NCBI GenBank assembly: GCA_002412495.1
Contig: DHVE01000070.1
Location: forward strand, 1 to 33,963
Length of the DNA stretch: 33,963 nt
Origin: Betaproteobacteria bacterium UBA5216
GTDB taxonomy: Bacteria; Pseudomonadota; Gammaproteobacteria; Burkholderiales; SG8-41
Direction of reading: 5' to 3'
In this document: positions 7,614 to 15,152 of the stretch, piece by piece
Layout: the number at the start of each line of letters is the position of its first letter
Position numbering within the stretch: position 1 is the first letter of the stretch
Translations under genes and position numbers: made by a program
The notes under the pieces: generated by a model
Database searches by the model: none
What the model saw: only the letters and a program-made list of their open reading frames with translations
Told to the model about the DNA's origin: nothing

Positions 7614-8741
7614 TTATGCGGTTTTGGACGGCAGTTCCACCGTCGCGATGCCCCTGGCGGTGATGTCGCCGCGCTGATCTTCGGCCCATATTTCGCATTT
7701 CACCAGATTGCGGCCGCTCTCTTGCCACTTGGCCACGACCTTGCCGTGGCACCAGGTGGTGTCGCCCACCAGATTGAAGCGGCGCACTTCGGCATCCATG
7801 CTTCTCAGAAAGCCATGATCGCCGATCCAGTTGGTCATCAGATGCCCGAGCCAGGCCAGACGCTGCGGGCCGTAATCGTAGGCGGCGGGCACGCCCACGC
7901 GCCGCGCGAATGCATCGTCCCAATGCACGATCTCGGGTGGTTCAAACGCGCCAAAATGATTGACCATCGCCCCCTTGGGATGCCGCGTGTACCAGCGCGC
8001 GGCATCGCCGTGCGCACGCAGCCATTGCCCGCCGAAACCCATCAGGAACACGATGATGTCGGTGACGGTCAGCGGCCCTTTAACCACGTGCGGCAAGGCA
8101 TCGCCGATAGTGACATCTTCCCAGTAACGCGGTTTGTCGCCGCGCCGCACTTCCTTGTCGTAGTCGGCGACGATGCGCGCGTAACTTTCGGGCGTGTACT
8201 TGCCCAGTTCGAGATGATCGTATTTGCCCTTGGCGCTGGCGGTATCGCGCTCGATGCGGAAGCTGTAGGGGCGCGCGATGGCAACCACTTCGCCCGCCGC
8301 GTCGCGAAACGTGGCTTCGCGCGTCTGCTTGATGGCACGGCCGGCAAACTGGCTTTTCTTGACTTCGATATCTTTCAATATGGTTTTTGAGGTGATGCGG
8401 TCGCCCAGTTTGATCGGACGCATCCATTCAAAATACGAGCCGGAAAACATGGAGTGAATGCCGCGCAATCCGCGCGCGCCCCATGCCGTTTTGTTCATGG
8501 CCAGTAGAATAAACGGCGGCGCGGTCAGCCCGCCGAAGCGGGATTTGGTTGCATAGTCTTCGTCCAGCCACAGCGGGTTTTCGTCGCCGATGCCCATGGC
8601 GAAATGGCGGATGCCGTCGCGCGTGGCTTCGGTGATATAGCCGGGGGGGCCTTTGATCTCGGTGCCGATCTCGGCGCGCAGCTCCGCCAAGGCTTCGTCT
8701 GTTACATGGTCAAACGTTTGTTTCTTGGGTGCCGCGGTCAT
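7614..8741 (-). CDS. MaoC/FAS1-like double-hotdog dehydratase
   Basis: The 375-aa product has two hotdog halves. Residues 20-165 resemble the FAS1-like dehydratase domain (AMGIGDENPLWLDEDYA, then SYFEWMRPIKLGDRI). Residues 205-375 form a MaoC-like half with IVHWDDAFARRVGVPAAYDYG and WLGHLMTNWIGDHGF. The hydratase motif usually has His two residues before Asp. The N-terminal copy reads NPLWLD, with Trp in place of His, while the C-terminal copy keeps H273-W-D275, so only the second half is likely catalytic. The known family role is reversible hydration of enoyl-CoA or related thioesters, which fits the adjacent CoA-transferase. It has no signal peptide and is cytosolic. It ends 67 bp before the selenoprotein A start. 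Confidence 0.88.
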   Translation of the reverse strand: MTAAPKKQTFDHVTDEALAELRAEIGTEIKGPPGYITEATRDGIRHFAMGIGDENPLWLDEDYATKSRFGGLTAPPFILLAMNKTAWGARGLRGIHSMFSGSYFEWMRPIKLGDRITSKTILKDIEVKKSQFAGRAIKQTREATFRDAAGEVVAIARPYSFRIERDTASAKGKYDHLELGKYTPESYARIVADYDKEVRRGDKPRYWEDVTIGDALPHVVKGPLTVTDIIVFLMGFGGQWLRAHGDAARWYTRHPKGAMVNHFGAFEPPEIVHWDDAFARRVGVPAAYDYGPQRLAWLGHLMTNWIGDHGFLRSMDAEVRRFNLVGDTTWCHGKVVAKWQESGRNLVKCEIWAEDQRGDITARGIATVELPSKTA

Positions 8742-8813
8742 GATTTTCCTCTCTCAAAAAAATTTCTGTAAAGTTCCCTTCCGCTCGAAGGGGGAAGACT
8801 AAGGTGGGGCGCG

Positions 8814-10013
8814 TTAGGCAGTTTTCGAAATCACACCCGCATCGCGCAGCCGCGCAATCTCTGCTTCGGAGTATCCGCATGAACGCAAAATCTCCGCGTT
8901 GTGTTCGCCCAACATCGGCGGCGCCGCGCATGCCTCGGCGCCTTGACCGCGAGTCTTGATTACCGGACCGACCATTTTCACCGGGCCGTAGGCCGGGTGC
9001 GTGGCTTCAACCACCATATGGCGATGTTTGACGTAATCTTGCTCCAGCGCTTCGCCCACCGACAGCACCGGTGCATGCGGCACGTCGCCGATGGAGAGCA
9101 GCCGCAGCCATTCCGCGAGCGGTTTGCTGGCCACGAGTTCTTCGATAATCGGATAAAGCTCGCCGGAATTTTCCACGCGCGATTGCGCAGCGGCAAATCG
9201 TTCATCCGTGGCCAGGTCGTTGCGCCCGGCGGCTTCGCAGAAGCGGCGCCAGAACTTGGTGATAAATACCGCGAGTATCAAGTCCTTGCCGTCGGCCGCG
9301 CGGAATACACCCACCGGCGCGATGGAGTGATGCCGCGATCCCACGCGATGCGGGCTTTTGCCGGTGGCGAAATACCAGCCGGCCGAATAGCCGAGCATGC
9401 CGAGCAGGCAGTCGAGCATGGAAATATCGATGTGCGCGCCTTTGTCCGTGCCTTCACGTTCGTAGAGCGCGGCCAGTATGCCCATGGCCGCGAACATGCC
9501 TGCCGCAAGATCGCCGATCGGAATCCCAACCTTGACCGGCATGCCATCCGGCTCGCCGTTCATGCTCATCACGCCGGAGAGACCTTGCACCACATCGTTG
9601 TATGCGGGCGTTTGCGCGAGCGCGCCATCCTGACCAAAACCACTGATCGAACAATAGATCAGCCGCGGATTGAGTTTCGAAAGCGTTTCGTAATCGAGCC
9701 CCAGCGCCGCCATTTTGCCGGGCCGGAAATTTTCAACCACGACATCGGCTTCGGTCACCAGTTTGCGCGCGACGGCTTTGCCTTCTTCACTTTTGAGATT
9801 CAATCCGAGGCTGCGCTTGTTGCGATTCAGGCTCAGAAAATAATGGCTCTGCCCATTCACGAACGGACGATTCTCGCGCGTGGCATCGCCCTCGGTGGGT
9901 TCTTCAATCTTGATGATGTCTGCGCCCAGATCGCCCAATATCAGCGTGGAATACGGGCCGGAAAGCACACGCGAAAAATCAACTATCTTTACTTTGCCCA
10001 GCTTGATCGACAC
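8814..10013 (-). CDS. class III (CaiB/BaiF) CoA-transferase
   Basis: The 399-aa product has the length and signatures of family III CoA-transferases: VKIVDFSRVLSGPYSTLILGDLGADIIKIE at the N-terminus, GDATRENRPF, FLSLNRNKRSLGLNL, ADVVVENFRPG, and GIPIGDLAAGMFAAMGI containing the expected catalytic Asp168. The family moves CoA between carboxylates, with the Asp as acyl-CoA anhydride intermediate. The start is GTG at 10013 with GAGGA 8 bases upstream. It is followed after 72 bp by the hotdog dehydratase, suggesting activation then dehydration of one substrate. The substrate is unknown, since this family is broad (oxalate, carnitine, succinate, mesaconate). Confidence 0.93.
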   Translation of the reverse strand: MSIKLGKVKIVDFSRVLSGPYSTLILGDLGADIIKIEEPTEGDATRENRPFVNGQSHYFLSLNRNKRSLGLNLKSEEGKAVARKLVTEADVVVENFRPGKMAALGLDYETLSKLNPRLIYCSISGFGQDGALAQTPAYNDVVQGLSGVMSMNGEPDGMPVKVGIPIGDLAAGMFAAMGILAALYEREGTDKGAHIDISMLDCLLGMLGYSAGWYFATGKSPHRVGSRHHSIAPVGVFRAADGKDLILAVFITKFWRRFCEAAGRNDLATDERFAAAQSRVENSGELYPIIEELVASKPLAEWLRLLSIGDVPHAPVLSVGEALEQDYVKHRHMVVEATHPAYGPVKMVGPVIKTRGQGAEACAAPPMLGEHNAEILRSCGYSEAEIARLRDAGVISKTA

Positions 10014-10115
10014 GGAAATGTCCTCACACTATGGTTGTGTATTGATGTGGCGTGAGTCGAAGGATATTTCATATACTGAACGCCGCGACCACCACGGATG
10101 AAATTATCGCGCGTT

Positions 10116-11078
10116 TTAGTCGGCGCGTATGCCGGCTTCCTTGATCAATTTTCCCCACTTGGCGGTGTCGGCCTTTACACCCGCGAGTAATCCAGATGCC
10201 GGACTACCGACAGGCTCAAATCCGATTCTAAAGAGTTTTTCTTTCACCGTGCCGCTCGCCAGCGTGCGCGCCATTTCGCGATTGAGATGATCGATCAGTG
10301 CAGCCGGCGTGGCGGCAGGCGCGTAAACGCCCAGATCGAGTATCGCCTCATAGCCGGGCAAGCCCTGTTCAGCAATCGTCGGTAAGCCGGGTGCCAGCGG
10401 CGAGGGGCGCGCGCTGGTCACCGCCAGCGCCTTCAACCGGCCCGCTTGGACGTGGCCGGGCACGCCGGACGCTACCGCGAAGTTCAGCTGCGCCTCGCCG
10501 GAGACCACGGCCGTGAGTGCGGGAGCGCTTCCTTTGTAAGTGATGCGCACGATATCGACGCGCGCCATCGATTTAAACAATTCAGCCGCGAGATGCGCCG
10601 ACGAACCGGCTACGCCCGCCGAATAATTGAGTTTGCCGGGTTGCGCCTTGGCAAGGGCAATCAGGTCCTTGATTGATCGAACCGGCAACACCGGATGCAC
10701 CACCAGGATGTTGGGTGAACTGGCAGCCAGCGTAATCGGCGCAAAATCACGGATCGGGTCGTAAGGTGTTTTTTGCAGCAGTGGCAGCAGCCAAATCGGG
10801 CTGCCGTAGAACAGCATTGTGTGCCCGTCGGGCGGCGCCTTGGCCACGATTTGCGCGGGAATGCTCGCGCTGCCGCCGCGGTTTTCAACCACCACCGGCT
10901 GTCCGAGCCGGGGCGCGATGTCTTCCGCGATGATGCGCGCCACGATATCCACGCCGCCGCCGATGGCCGAGGTGTAGATACGAACGGGGGCGCTGGGGAA
11001 GGTTTGTGCGAGAGCGATGTCGCTCCCGAAGACCGCTGCAATGACAGTAACAGTTTCAGTTAACCGACGACCCGGCAT
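10116..11078 (-). CDS. Bug/TctC-family solute-binding protein, SPNILVVHP subgroup
   Basis: The 320-aa product starts at ATG 11078, which has AAGGAAG 6 bases upstream and gives a proper signal peptide (MPGRRLTETVTVIAAVFG, cut after about DIALA). A longer frame running to 11270 would overlap the SDR gene and is rejected. The mature protein begins QTFPSAPVRIYTSAIGGGVD; GGGVD replaces PGGGTD. It shares PPDGHTMLFYGSPIWLLPLL and SPNILVVHP with the Bugs at 4831 and 18580, so the three probably bind related ligands. It lies 19 bp after the SDR gene and 102 bp before the CoA-transferase, in one probable operon. Confidence 0.92.
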   Translation of the reverse strand: MPGRRLTETVTVIAAVFGSDIALAQTFPSAPVRIYTSAIGGGVDIVARIIAEDIAPRLGQPVVVENRGGSASIPAQIVAKAPPDGHTMLFYGSPIWLLPLLQKTPYDPIRDFAPITLAASSPNILVVHPVLPVRSIKDLIALAKAQPGKLNYSAGVAGSSAHLAAELFKSMARVDIVRITYKGSAPALTAVVSGEAQLNFAVASGVPGHVQAGRLKALAVTSARPSPLAPGLPTIAEQGLPGYEAILDLGVYAPAATPAALIDHLNREMARTLASGTVKEKLFRIGFEPVGSPASGLLAGVKADTAKWGKLIKEAGIRAD

Positions 11079-11097
11079 TGTGGCTTCCTTTCGTGCG

Positions 11098-11877
11098 TCA
11101 GGTTGAGTGTCGCACCGCACGCCCGCCGTCAACGGTGAGTATGGTGCCGCTGATGTATGACGCCCGGGCCGATGCGAGGTACAGCACCGAATCCGCCACT
11201 TCATCGGGACGTGCCAGACGGCCGAGCGGCGGGTCTTCCACCAATTCCAGCCAGCGGTTTTTGTCGCCAAGTTCGTTGTGTGCGCGTTTTTCCAGACGCT
11301 CGCGCAGGCGGTCGGTTTCGATTTGTCCCGGGTTGACGCCGATAACGCGCACCTGGTGATCGACGCTTTCGCCGCCGAGGTTTTTGGTGAACGCCATCAG
11401 GGCGGCGTTGCCGGTGCTGCCGGTGATGTAATCCTGGCGCAGCCGCTCACCCGCGACGCCGATCACGTTGACGATCACGCCACGCTTGCGCGCGCACATC
11501 GTGCGATAAATTTCACGCGTCAAGTTGATGTAGCCGAAGACTTTCAGTTCCCACGCGGCGCGCCAGCGCGCTTCGTCGATGTCGAGCAGATGTCCGGAGG
11601 GGATGCCGCCCGCGTTGTTGACGAGTATGTCCACGTCGCCGCAACGTTTGGCGAGTTCATTGATGTTGGCGCTGATGCCGAGATCAAGCGCATGGCAGGT
11701 GATGTTCACTTTGCATTCGGAAAGAATTCGTGCGCGCGCCGTCTCCAGATCGGCGGCAGTGCGCGCGGCCATGTGCAGGTGGCAGCATTCGCGCGCAAAC
11801 GCTTGCGCGACCGCAAAGCCGATGCCGCGTGACGCGCCGGTGATCAGTACGTTTTGTCCGCTCAATTCAAGGTTCAT
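11098..11877 (-). CDS. SDR-fold protein with altered catalytic site
   Basis: The 259-aa product has the classical short-chain dehydrogenase layout: cofactor motif TGASRGIG (13-20), NNAGG (87-91), PGQIETD, and a C-terminal SGTILTVDGGRA. The catalytic Ser-Tyr-Lys set is not visible. Aligning on AALMAFTK, the YxxxK positions read G153 and N157 (Y-I-T-G-S-T-G-N-A-A-L), and the serine segment reads VIGVAG. Tyr150 lies three residues early and could serve in an unusual register. It is the first gene of the long minus operon, with a promoter and palindrome just upstream. It may act on a hydroxyacyl-CoA, or use a different chemistry. Confidence 0.88.
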   Translation of the reverse strand: MNLELSGQNVLITGASRGIGFAVAQAFARECCHLHMAARTAADLETARARILSECKVNITCHALDLGISANINELAKRCGDVDILVNNAGGIPSGHLLDIDEARWRAAWELKVFGYINLTREIYRTMCARKRGVIVNVIGVAGERLRQDYITGSTGNAALMAFTKNLGGESVDHQVRVIGVNPGQIETDRLRERLEKRAHNELGDKNRWLELVEDPPLGRLARPDEVADSVLYLASARASYISGTILTVDGGRAVRHST

Positions 11878-11910
11878 GGGGGTGTCCGTAACTATATGTT
11901 TTTATTGGGT

Positions 11911-11940
11911 AATTTATATATTCGCTCAGTGAGCGTAAAC
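11911..11940 (-). promoter_or_regulatory. putative promoter with overlapping palindromic operator for the SDR operon
   Basis: The palindrome CGCTCA-G-TGAGCG (11923-11935) sits in the gap upstream of the SDR start. On the minus strand TTTACG (11939-11934) could be a -35 element and TATAAA (11918-11913) a -10 element, 15 bp apart (17 bp if TAAATT at 11916-11911 is used). The dyad would overlap the spacer, where a TetR- or GntR-type repressor could block transcription. This is pattern-based only. Confidence 0.4.
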
Positions 11941-12056
11941 GAAGTGTAGCGCGAATGCGTTGTGTCGTTACGCGACCGGTTCACGCTATTGCCGAACGCG
12001 TCACAAAGTTCTATCTTTGCCAAGTTTGTTCAACCATTCCAACCGGAGGAAGTGAA

Positions 12057-12416
12057 ATGTTGAATCGTTCGATAGCCGTAGTTGTAGCCATGTTGCTGGG
12101 CACTGCCGCGTATGCGTATCAGGTCACCGGTCCGGTGCTCGAAGTCACCGACAGCAAGATCGTGGTCGAAAAAGGCAAGGAAAAGTGGGAAATCACCCGT
12201 GACAAGGACACCAAAGGCGACAAGAATATCAAGAAAGGCGACAAGGTTACGGTGCAGTACAACATGACCGCGACGGAAATCGAGAACAAGACACCGGCCA
12301 AGAAAGACGACAAAAAAGCGGACGCGAAAAAAGACGACAAAAAAGCGGATGCCAAGAAGGATGACAAGAAGGAAGAAGCCAAGAAGGATGACAAAAAAGC
12401 CGACGCCAAGAAATAA
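12057..12416 (+). CDS. small exported protein with Lys/Asp-rich repetitive tail
   Basis: The 119-aa product starts at ATG 12057 with GGAGGA 6 bases upstream. A signal peptide (MLNRSIAVVVAMLLGTAAYA) is followed by a 50-residue beta-rich segment (YQVTGPVLEVTDSKIVVEKG, then KKGDKVTVQYNMTATEIE) that resembles a small OB/SH3-like barrel. The tail from residue about 80 is repeats of KKDDKKADA, highly charged and surely disordered. Similar small periplasmic proteins are common in betaproteobacteria without known function; metal or polyanion binding is a guess. It is a monocistronic gene between two minus operons, ending at a strong terminator. Confidence 0.8.
   Translation: MLNRSIAVVVAMLLGTAAYAYQVTGPVLEVTDSKIVVEKGKEKWEITRDKDTKGDKNIKKGDKVTVQYNMTATEIENKTPAKKDDKKADAKKDDKKADAKKDDKKEEAKKDDKKADAKK
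12299..12413 (+). repeat. coding tandem repeat of the KKDDKKADA motif
   Basis: Repeats of about 27 bases encode K-K-D-D-K-K-A-D-A, four to five imperfect copies, one changed to E-E-A. AAG and AAA codons alternate between copies, so amino acids are better conserved than DNA. Slippage between copies could vary its length. Confidence 0.6.
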
Positions 12417-12432
12417 CGCGCGGCGCTGTATG

Positions 12433-12461
12433 AAAAAGGGAGGCCATGCCTCCCTTTTTTA
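12433..12461. terminator. strong bidirectional intrinsic terminator
   Basis: A perfect 7-bp stem GGGAGGC (12438-12444)/GCCTCCC (12448-12454) with loop CAT is flanked by AAAAA on the left and TTTTTT on the right. It lies 22 bases after the stop of the small exported protein and also downstream of the converging Bug gene at 12515-13507, so it can serve both strands. Confidence 0.9.
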
Positions 12462-12514
12462 TTGGGTGAATCCGGTGCCACAGGTTTTTTGCCACACCGG
12501 GTATTGGTGCTTCG

Positions 12515-13507
12515 TCAATTGACGCGAATCTTCGCGCCCTTGACAACCTTGGTCATCACATCGAGTTCCGACTTGATATGCCTGGCGAACGCTTGCGGCT
12601 CCTTGATCGTAATCTCCAGCCCTTCGCGCTGAATGGCGTCGCGCACTTCTTGCTGTTGCAAGAGCGCAACGCTGGCGCGGTGCAATTTGTCGACGATGGC
12701 AGCCGGTGTCTGGGTGCGCACCATTAACCCGTACCACGAGGTTATTTCGAATCCGTCATAGCCGGATTCCGCCACGGTCGGAATATCCGGCGCGACGGCT
12801 GCGCGATTCGGCCCGGTCACGGCCAAGGCACGCAGGCGCCCGGTGCGCACGTGTTGCAGCAGCGCGGGCAAACTGCCGAACATCACCGGCACCTCGTTGC
12901 CGAGCAACGCCACCGAAGCGGGGCCGCCGCCCTTGTACGGCACGTGATTCAGATAAATGCCGGCGCGCATCTTGAAGAGTTCGGCCGCCAGATGTTGCGG
13001 CGTGCCGATGCCGGTGGAGGCGTAATTCATTTTTCCCTGCTGCGCTTTCGCCAGATCGACAAACTCCCGCACGCTTTGCGCCTTGACCGAGGCATGCACC
13101 GTCAACATGTATTGCGCGGTGGTCATCAAGACGACCGGCTCCAGTTCGCGTTCGGCGTTGACCGCGACTTTATACAGCAGCGGGGTAGAGGTGATGGAAC
13201 TGCTCACCACCAGCAGCACCGTGTGGCCGTCCGGGTTGGAGCGCGCGACGATTTCGGTGGCGATGGCGCCACCCGCGCCGCCCCGGTTGTCGATCACCCA
13301 CGGCTGGCCCAACGCAGACTGAAGGCGTGGCGCGAAAATGCGTGCCAGTGTGTCGGTGGCGCCACCCGGCGGAAAGCCCACGACAAAACGCACCGGGCGT
13401 TCCGGGTACGATGAGGTTTGCGCGGCGAGCGGCGACGAAAATCCCGTGGCCACGAGCAGCACGGCAGCGCTGACCCATGCGGGTAACGGATGCGCCGCCG
13501 GATTCAC
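12515..13507 (-). CDS. Bug/TctC-family periplasmic solute-binding protein
   Basis: The 330-aa product has a signal peptide ending near SPLAA, then QTSSYPERPVRFVVGFPPGGATD with a near-classical PGGATD loop. Further signatures are DNRGGAGGAIATE, NPDGHTVLLV, NYASTGIGTPQHLAAELF, NHVPYKGGGPAS and AAVAPDIPTVAESGYDGFEITSWYGL. It starts with GTG at 13507 overlapping the stop of the selenoprotein B gene by 4 bases (GTGA), so it is translationally coupled to it. It is the last gene of the cyclase/WSDGLP/UGSC operon. The coupling suggests that the ligand and the selenoprotein belong to one pathway. Confidence 0.94.
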   Translation of the reverse strand: MNPAAHPLPAWVSAAVLLVATGFSSPLAAQTSSYPERPVRFVVGFPPGGATDTLARIFAPRLQSALGQPWVIDNRGGAGGAIATEIVARSNPDGHTVLLVVSSSITSTPLLYKVAVNAERELEPVVLMTTAQYMLTVHASVKAQSVREFVDLAKAQQGKMNYASTGIGTPQHLAAELFKMRAGIYLNHVPYKGGGPASVALLGNEVPVMFGSLPALLQHVRTGRLRALAVTGPNRAAVAPDIPTVAESGYDGFEITSWYGLMVRTQTPAAIVDKLHRASVALLQQQEVRDAIQREGLEITIKEPQAFARHIKSELDVMTKVVKGAKIRVN

Positions 13508-14031
13508 GCCGTCAGTTGCCGCACGACCGTTTCAACATAACCCTCGGTCAGTTTTCGCATCTGCGCCACGCTCAACTGGCTGACCGGGTGCGGCAGTTCG
13601 ATATAGGGATGGCCTTCCATGCCCTTGCTGCGAAATTGATATTCGCAGGCATTGCGAAACGCGCGCGTCAGCACCACGGTGGCGGGAATGCCGCGTTTTT
13701 CAAGTTCGATGGCGTCGTGCACACTGCACAACGTGCAAGAACCTCATCCCCCCAGGCCCGCAATGGCGATCTGCACGTCCTTCGCCATGGTGTCGAGCAA
13801 TTCGACGCTCGCGGGTTTGGTGTAATGCTCCTTGCGCATGACAACAATGCGCGCCGCGCCGTAACGTTCAACCAGAACATCGCCAATGGTCTTGAAAATC
13901 ACATCGGCCTGTTCCTTGGTGTTGTCGAGCATGCCAATGACCTTGCCCGCGAGGCTGGCCGGCCGCTTTGCCAGCGGAATGATTTCGCGTTTGGGAATAT
14001 AGGTCGGGTCGATAAAGCCAAGCTCACTCAT
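13504..14031 (-). CDS. UGSC-family selenoprotein B, stand-alone domain
   Basis: Read through the TGA at 13746-13744, this is a 175-aa protein with selenocysteine at residue 96: A-G-L-G-G-U-G-S-C-T-L-C. ATG 14031 has AAAGGAG 8 bases upstream. Before the Sec are IIPLAKRPASLAGKVIGMLDN, QADVIFKTIGDVLVERYG and KDVQIAIAGLGG; after it come DAIELEKRGIPATVVLTRAF and HPYIELPHPV. The domain matches the N-terminal 200 residues of selenoproteins A and C but ends there. The partner WSDGLP domain is the separate gene just upstream (21 bp away). A third nearby Cys gives UxxCxxC. An adjacent Bug gene overlaps its stop. The reaction is unknown; a Sec-Cys redox pair is implied by family. Confidence 0.87.
13713..13733 (-). 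promoter_or_regulatory. SECIS-like hairpin for selenoprotein B
   Basis: An 8-bp stem CGUUGUGC (13733-13726)/GCACGACG (13720-13713), with one U-G pair, closes a 5-nt loop AGUGU. There are 18 nt between the TGA (13746-13744) and the loop. Like hairpin A, the loop has G in second position followed by UGU. Geometry fits a bacterial SECIS element. Confidence 0.72.
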
Positions 14032-14052
14032 GGTGTGTACTCCTTTGTTGCA

Positions 14053-15075
14053 TCAAACATCGTATTTGCCATGCACGCCAAAACTGCCGCCCCCCCAGCC
14101 GAAACAAACCGCTGTCTGCGGGCCGTTGCCGCCGGCCACGATCAGGTGCAGATCATTGGGGTTCTTGATAGCGGGCACAAACACCTCGTCATTATCGACA
14201 TCGTAGCCGCACTGCTCGCCGCGTCCGCGCCGCCACTGCCCGCCGATACGAACGTCGCGCAGCTTGCGGCCGGCGATCTCGATCAAGGTGCGTTGCACAT
14301 CGGCGCGCGTCATGCCCGCCCGCGCGCAGATGCCGGCGTGCTCCGGACTCATGGCCACCACCATGTCTGAATTGGACATCACCAGATTAAACGATCCCAG
14401 CGTGTGCATGGAATCCGCCACGCCGATCAGCAATCGACCCGGTTCCTCGCTCACATCGTCATGGCAGACGTGCGGTGCTTCCACCATGGCGCAGGTGATC
14501 ACATTGTCCGTCGGCGCGTAACCCCGCGACATGGCAAGCGTTTCCCACGGGCTGGCATCGGTGTTTTCCGTCAGACATGCTGAATACCGTAGCGGTGACG
14601 CAAACACCGTGGCCGAGGCGCCACCGGGCATCGCGCCGCCCAGATTGAACAACATTAGCCGGATCGCGCGCCCGATCGACGCATTGGCGCGAAAGCCAGG
14701 GCCGAAGCAGCCGTTGCCGCCATGCAAGCCGATCTGTTTTGCGTATGGGCCATTAACAATCATCAGCGGCGCCACCGGGCCCATCGTGCCCTGCACGCCG
14801 TTGAGATTAAATTCCTTGCGCAGTATCAACGGCACCGCGCCGAGCAGCACCGGCAGATATTCCGGTTTACAACCGGCCATCAAGGCATGGATCGCCACCG
14901 TGCGCACCGTGGCGGGCCCCATCGCGGGTGGAATTTGTCCGAGCAATTCCTCCGGATCGCGCCGGGTGGCTGCGAGCATGCGTTGCACGCGCGCCTCGGT
15001 GGGCGTGACAACGGGCAGGCCGTCGGACCACGCTTTTTCAAGAAAAAATTCAAACTCATCAACCGTTTCGCTCAA
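14053..15075 (-). CDS. stand-alone WSDGLP/MAGC-domain protein, partner of the UGSC domain
   Basis: This 340-aa protein is homologous to the C-terminal domain of selenoproteins A and C: FLEKAWSDGLPVVTPTEARV (from residue 10), AIHALMAGCKPEYLPVLLGAV (Cys69), MIVNGPYAKQIG, ANASIGRAIRLMLFNLGG, SACLTENTDASPWETL, and a C-terminal HLIVAGGNGPQTAVCFGWG. I chose TTG 15075, which has GAGGA 7 bases upstream; ATG 15129 and TTG 15156 (overlapping the cyclase stop by 4 bases) lack a site and give a non-conserved leader. It has no signal peptide. The domain function is not known to me. Its fusion to UGSC elsewhere, and its adjacency here, argue for a physical complex. Confidence 0.85.
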   Translation of the reverse strand: MSETVDEFEFFLEKAWSDGLPVVTPTEARVQRMLAATRRDPEELLGQIPPAMGPATVRTVAIHALMAGCKPEYLPVLLGAVPLILRKEFNLNGVQGTMGPVAPLMIVNGPYAKQIGLHGGNGCFGPGFRANASIGRAIRLMLFNLGGAMPGGASATVFASPLRYSACLTENTDASPWETLAMSRGYAPTDNVITCAMVEAPHVCHDDVSEEPGRLLIGVADSMHTLGSFNLVMSNSDMVVAMSPEHAGICARAGMTRADVQRTLIEIAGRKLRDVRIGGQWRRGRGEQCGYDVDNDEVFVPAIKNPNDLHLIVAGGNGPQTAVCFGWGGGSFGVHGKYDV

Positions 15076-15152
15076 TTTCGATTCCTCTGACCCTGACCCA
15101 ATCCTCCGACATAACCCCGGATCGCGCATTCGTTGCCGCTGTGCGCTGAAAT

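Noticed and set aside
8774..8796. TTCCCTTC/GAAGGG hairpin between the CoA-transferase and dehydratase genes, taken as a terminator
   Set aside because: It lies within an apparent operon and has no T run; it may be an RNA-processing hairpin or chance.
8901..10055. 384-aa plus-strand ORF
   Set aside because: It is antisense to the CoA-transferase, whose motifs are clear; the ORF product shows no recognisable domain.
11079..11270. Longer N-terminus for the Bug at 10116
   Set aside because: It would overlap the SDR coding region and place the signal peptide internally; ATG 11078 has a good ribosome binding site.
13744..13746. TGA recoded as tryptophan throughout the genome
   Set aside because: Many genes here end with TGA (for example at 5819-5821, 4831-4833 and 13504-13506) and tryptophan is encoded by TGG, so a general code change does not fit.
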